Made by a program: the position numbers and the translations under genes. The notes under the pieces are model-generated. The model had not been told where the DNA came from, did no database searches, and saw only the letters and a program-made list of their open reading frames with translations. A DNA stretch of 64,000 nt from Saccharothrix syringae. Lineage in GTDB: Bacteria > Actinomycetota > Actinomycetes > Mycobacteriales > Pseudonocardiaceae. The stretch is from positions 7,440,001-7,504,000 of the forward strand of contig NZ_CP034550.1 in the NCBI RefSeq assembly GCF_009498035.1, read 5' to 3'. Below are positions 61,011 through 64,000 of this stretch, in pieces (position 1 is the stretch's first letter; each line of letters starts with the position of its first letter).

Positions 61011-62405
61011 ATGGCGGACCCGGGCAATCGGACGTTGGCCGACGCCATCCGCGCGGACTTCCGCGGGGAGCTGCTGGAGCCGGGTGACGCCGGGTACGAC
61101 CGGGCGCGCGTGGTGTGGAACGCCGCGGTCGACCGGCGCCCCGCGGTGATCGCCCGCTGCCGCGGCGTGGCCGACGTGCTGCACGCGCTGGCGGTGGCGC
61201 GGGAGGCCGGTGTCGAGGTGGCGGTGCGCGGCGGCGGTCACGACGTGGCCGGCAACGGCGTGTGCGACGGCGGCGTGGTGCTCGACCTGTCGCCGATGAA
61301 GGGCGTCCGGGTCGACCCGGTGCGGCGCGTCGCACGCGCCCAGGCGGGCCTCACCTGGGCCGAGCTGGACCGCGAGACGCAGGCGTTCGGCCTGGCCACG
61401 ACGGGCGGGCAGTGCTCCGGCACGGGGGTCGCCGGCGTCACCCTCGGCGGCGGCGTCGGCTGGCTCATGCGGCGGCACGGGCTGACCGTCGACAACCTGC
61501 TCTCGGTCGACGTGGTGACCGCCGACGGCCGGCTGCTCACCGCGAGCGAGGACGAGAACCGCGAGCTGTTCTGGGGCCTGCGCGGCGGTGGCGGCAACTT
61601 CGGGGTCGTCACCGGGTTCGAGTTCCGGCTGCACCCGGTCCGCGAGGTCGTGGCCGGGCTGCTGGTCCACCCCGGCGACCGGCTGGCCGACGTGCTCGCC
61701 CTCTACCGCTCCTACGCCGCGGTCGAGCCCGACTCGGTCACCTCGACGGTCATCGCCCTGACCGCGCCGCCGATGCCCGGCCTGCCCGAGTCGCTGCACA
61801 ACGAGCCCGCGGTGGCGATCGGCGTCTGCCACAGCGGCCCGCCCGAGGAGGCCGACGAGGCGCTGCGCCCGCTGCGCGAGTTCGGACCGCCCGCCGCCGA
61901 CATGGTCGGCCCCATGCCCTACCTGGCGTTGCAGAGCATGTTCGACGGCATGCCCGCGGGCGACTACGGCTACCGCCAGAGCATCCGCACCGGCTACCTC
62001 GCCGAGCTCGGTGACGACGCGATCGCCGCCCTGGTCCGCCACGCCGGCGCCGCCGTGTCACCGCTGTGCCTGGTCGAGCTGCTGCACCTCGGGGGCGCCG
62101 TCGCCCGCGTCGCCGAGGACGACACCGCCTTCCCCGGCCGGGACGCCCGGTTCTTCTGCATGTTCCAGTCCACCTGGAGCGACCCCGCGGGCACCGCGGC
62201 CCACACCGGGTGGACCCGGGAGGGCTGGGACGCCTTCGCGCGCTTCTCCGACGGCCGCACCCACCCCGGTTTCCTCGACGCCGACGAGCCCGCGCGCCGC
62301 GTCGCCGACGCCTACGGCGAGCGGAAGACGGCCCGGCTGGCCGCGCTCAAGCGCCGGGTCGACCCGGCCAACTTCTTCCACCTCAACAAGAACATCCGGC
62401 CGTGA
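61011..62405 (+). CDS. FAD-linked oxidoreductase (BBE-like, probably bicovalent flavin)
   Basis: 464 residues from ATG 61011 with GGAGGG at 61002-61007. It has a PCMH/BBE fold: FAD histidyl site VAVRGGGHDVAGNGVCDGGV, second attachment Cys in TGGQCSGTGVAGVTLGGGVG, then LFWGLRGGGGNFGVVTGFEF and the C-terminal BBE motif DPANFFHLNKNIRP. Enzymes of this type oxidise alcohols, sugars or amines, and in secondary metabolism perform oxidative cyclisations. It should be soluble and cytoplasmic, as no signal peptide is seen. It is divergent from the AraC/GyrI-type gene. It could act on the NRPS-PKS product, but nothing in the sequence proves it. Confidence 0.92.
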   Translation: MADPGNRTLADAIRADFRGELLEPGDAGYDRARVVWNAAVDRRPAVIARCRGVADVLHALAVAREAGVEVAVRGGGHDVAGNGVCDGGVVLDLSPMKGVRVDPVRRVARAQAGLTWAELDRETQAFGLATTGGQCSGTGVAGVTLGGGVGWLMRRHGLTVDNLLSVDVVTADGRLLTASEDENRELFWGLRGGGGNFGVVTGFEFRLHPVREVVAGLLVHPGDRLADVLALYRSYAAVEPDSVTSTVIALTAPPMPGLPESLHNEPAVAIGVCHSGPPEEADEALRPLREFGPPAADMVGPMPYLALQSMFDGMPAGDYGYRQSIRTGYLAELGDDAIAALVRHAGAAVSPLCLVELLHLGGAVARVAEDDTAFPGRDARFFCMFQSTWSDPAGTAAHTGWTREGWDAFARFSDGRTHPGFLDADEPARRVADAYGERKTARLAALKRRVDPANFFHLNKNIRP

Positions 62406-62650
62406 CCGCGGTCGAATCGGATCGGGCCCACACGCCGGCAGAGCCCAGCGGGTCAACGAGCCGTTCGCACCACGCGGCTCGTCCGGCGACGACACCCGCG
62501 CCGTCGGCAACGACCCGGGTCCGGGCGGTCCCCCAGGAGCGGGCTTGACCGCTTCGCACTACGACGATCGGGTCCGTTCGGCGCAACAGGCCCTCTCGTT
62601 CGGGTGAACACCGTGGGCGTGTCGCGATCCCCGGGCGAAAACTCGTCCCC

Positions 62651-63016
62651 GTGGGGTACCAGGGAAGCGATGAGTTCGCCCCTGCACGGGTGGCCGACCT
62701 CCGGGCACGCGGCCTGGCGGCGGCCTACCGGACCAGGGAGGCCCGGCACTTCAGCCGGGTCGCGGCGTTCGCGGCCGCGGAGGCCCGGCGTCGCAGCCAG
62801 GCCGCCAGCGCCCGCACCCGGGCGGCCCGGCTCCGGCACATGGACGCGGTCTGCCGCCTGGAGTCGGCCCTGACCCGCAAGCACCGCGCGACCGCGCACC
62901 TGGAGGACGTCGTGCTGAGCACGGCCCTGGCCGTGCCGCCGCGGCCGTGCAACCGGGCGCTGCTGGACTGGTGGTTCCGGCGGTACGCCGACACCGCCCG
63001 GCCGGCACTCGTGTGA
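62651..63016 (+). CDS. Hypothetical Arg/Ala-rich helical protein (121 aa)
   Basis: 121 residues from GTG 62651; no strong ribosome-binding site. The central part is a long Ala/Arg helix (AYRTREARHFSRVAAFAAAE, ARTRAARLRHMDAVCRLESA) that could be a coiled coil or bind nucleic acid. The end is less biased (NRALLDWWFRRYADTARPAL). No family recognised. Third-position G+C fits real coding, and no neighbour shares its direction. The 245-bp gap before it (62406-62650) shows no other frame I trust. Confidence 0.5.
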   Translation: MGYQGSDEFAPARVADLRARGLAAAYRTREARHFSRVAAFAAAEARRRSQAASARTRAARLRHMDAVCRLESALTRKHRATAHLEDVVLSTALAVPPRPCNRALLDWWFRRYADTARPALV

Positions 63017-63020
63017 GCCG

Positions 63021-63088
63021 CGCGGCGCCGGTTCCCCGGACGCGGGCGGCGCCGGTTCCCCGGACACGCGCGGCGCCGGTCCCTCACC
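63021..63088. repeat. 24-bp tandem repeat, three copies, at the end of the oxidoreductase gene
   Basis: Units of GCGGCGCCGGTTCCCCGGAC plus CGCG or CACG start at 63021, 63045 and 63069; the last is truncated and runs into the oxidoreductase stop. GGCGCC is self-complementary, so a multi-stem structure between the two converging genes is possible. Confidence 0.75.
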
Positions 63089-63998
63089 GCTCCAGGCGGA
63101 CCAGCACCTTCCCGGTGTTCAGGCCGCGCAGCACGGCGAGGAACGCCTCCGGTGCCCGCTCCAGCCCCTCGTAGACGGTCTCCTCGGTGCGCAGGCCGGT
63201 GGCGAGCCAGGTCGTGGCGCGGGACCGGTACTCGGGGAACCGGTGCCGGTGCGCGGTGACCAGCAGCCCGCGCAGGGTGAGCTGCTTGCGGGCCGCCTCG
63301 TGCAGGTTGGTGGGTCCGGGCACGGGGCCGGTGGCGCCGTACTCGCTGATCGCGCCCACCAGGGCGACCCGGCCGCCCTCGCGCAGGGCGCCGATCGCGA
63401 CCTGCAGCTGGTAGCCGCCGACGAGGTCCAGGTACACGTCGACGCCGTCGGGCGCGGCCTCGGCCAGGCGCGCGGCGATGCCGCCGGCGTGGTGGTCCAG
63501 GCCCGCGTCGTAGCCGAGGTCGTCGAGCAGCTTCCCGACCTTGACCGGGCCGCCGGCGGAGCCGATGACGCGGGAGGCGCCGAGCCGGGCCGCGACCTGC
63601 CCGGCGACGCTGCCCACCGCGCCCGCGGCGGCGGAGACGAACACCACGTCGCCGGGCCGCACCGGGGCGGTCTCGGTCAGGGCGACGTAGGCGGTGAGGC
63701 CGGGGGTGCCCAGCACCCCCAGGTACGCCTGCTCGGGCGCGACGGCGGTGTCCACGGCGGTGACGGCGGCGGCGTCCAGCACGGCGTGCTCGCGCCAGCC
63801 CAGGTGGTGCGCGACGGTCGCGCCGACCGGCACGTCGGGCGAGGCGGAGGCGACGACCCGGCCGACCGCGTCGCCCGCCGGCGGTTCGCCGGGCCGCAGC
63901 GGCGGCAGGTGCGAGGGCGCGCCGCCCACCGGGGCGCGCAGGTGCGGGTCGACCGACATCCACGTGTTGCGCACCAGCACCTGCCCGGGGCCGGGGTC
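63084..63998 (-). CDS. NADP-dependent zinc-less MDR oxidoreductase (CurA/PTGR-like), 5' truncated
   Basis: The reading frame continues beyond the right edge; about 305 codons are visible. The first visible residues DPGPGQVLVRNTWMSVDPHL match the N-terminal GroES-like domain of the curcumin/NADPH-dependent leukotriene B4 dehydrogenase-like group. The nucleotide-binding region is VFVSAAAGAVGSVAGQVAAR with LGASRVIGSAGGPVKV. GVDVYLDLVGGYQLQVAIGA follows, and the end GKVLVRLER is typical. It reduces alpha,beta-unsaturated carbonyls with NADPH in the cytoplasm. No structural or catalytic zinc cysteines are present, as expected. Regulation and operon partners lie outside the window. Confidence 0.88.
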   Translation of the reverse strand, partial: DPGPGQVLVRNTWMSVDPHLRAPVGGAPSHLPPLRPGEPPAGDAVGRVVASASPDVPVGATVAHHLGWREHAVLDAAAVTAVDTAVAPEQAYLGVLGTPGLTAYVALTETAPVRPGDVVFVSAAAGAVGSVAGQVAARLGASRVIGSAGGPVKVGKLLDDLGYDAGLDHHAGGIAARLAEAAPDGVDVYLDLVGGYQLQVAIGALREGGRVALVGAISEYGATGPVPGPTNLHEAARKQLTLRGLLVTAHRHRFPEYRSRATTWLATGLRTEETVYEGLERAPEAFLAVLRGLNTGKVLVRLER

Positions 63999-64000
63999 CG

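Noticed and set aside
62406..62650. Short frames between the FAD oxidoreductase and the hypothetical protein
   Set aside because: No start with a ribosome-binding site and no protein-like composition.
1..64000. tRNA, rRNA, transposase, integrase or attachment sites
   Set aside because: I looked for tRNA-like cloverleaf ends, DDE/serine recombinase motifs and flanking repeats and found none I could defend.

Overview
The window is about 73-75 % G+C, with GTG/TTG starts, GTGA/ATGA overlaps and families typical of filamentous actinomycetes (AfsR-type BTAD/NB-ARC/TPR regulators, Scr1/DUF5753 regulators, WXG100-linked Rhs toxins, FkbH-type polyketide extender genes). This fits a Pseudonocardiales-type genome such as Saccharothrix, Actinosynnema or Lentzea; the genus is an inference from gene content. 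No rRNA, tRNA or intact insertion sequence was recognised.

Layout. 1-2.4 kb: the 3' end of an NB-ARC/TPR regulator, a 58-residue exported peptide, and an FBP zinc-finger gene divergent from a TetR gene. 3.0-9.2 kb: an ECF (SigG-like) sigma factor operon with a shortened MFS gene, a PEP-mutase-like gene and a SgcJ-like gene, then RidA/HxlR and MFS/LysR divergent pairs with visible dyad operators. 9.2-10.1 kb: mostly non-coding with a decayed exonuclease. 10.1-16.3 kb: a polymorphic-toxin operon (YbaB-like, ESX-type protein, 1524-residue Rhs toxin, immunity protein) ended by a perfect hairpin. 16.4-23.4 kb: a small exported protein, several regulators, a HAD phosphatase, a macrodomain protein, gene remnants and an exported serine protease. 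23.8-30.6 kb: an SDP-like peptide operon (two tiny exported peptides, SdpA, SdpB/HTTM, tandem GNAT) divergent from a large AfsR-type regulator. 30.5-34.4 kb: a decayed NB-ARC/TPR gene, a multidrug MFS pump and a G-rich repeat tract. 34.4-40.2 kb: an aldolase/SDR fusion with mtnA, and a P450 with a WS/DGAT acyltransferase. 40.3-42.4 kb: decayed sigma/anti-sigma genes and an M20 peptidase. 42.4-59.8 kb: a hybrid NRPS-PKS cluster. 60-64 kb: a two-repeat CRISPR remnant, AraC/GyrI regulator, FAD oxidoreductase, a hypothetical protein and a truncated NADP oxidoreductase.

The biosynthetic cluster has two back-to-back operons. The leftward one encodes an NRPS (A-PCP-C-A-PCP-E-C-PCP), a PKS-NRPS (KS, degenerate AT, ACP, C, PCP, terminal E/C-like domain) and a KAS III-like enzyme, joined by 4-bp overlaps. 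The rightward one encodes ACP, acyl-CoA dehydrogenase, FkbH-like HAD protein and 3-hydroxyacyl-CoA dehydrogenase, the set that builds hydroxymalonyl-ACP; the usual O-methyltransferase is not in the window. Two C-PCP modules have no adenylation domain, the only AT has lost its GHSxG serine, and there is no thioesterase. Loading in trans and an unusual release are therefore expected, and the KAS III-like protein is a candidate trans acyltransferase.

The most novel-looking elements are the SdpA/SdpB operon, which has two paralogous mini-peptides instead of an SdpC toxin, and the unorthodox megasynthase line fed by an ACP-bound extender unit.
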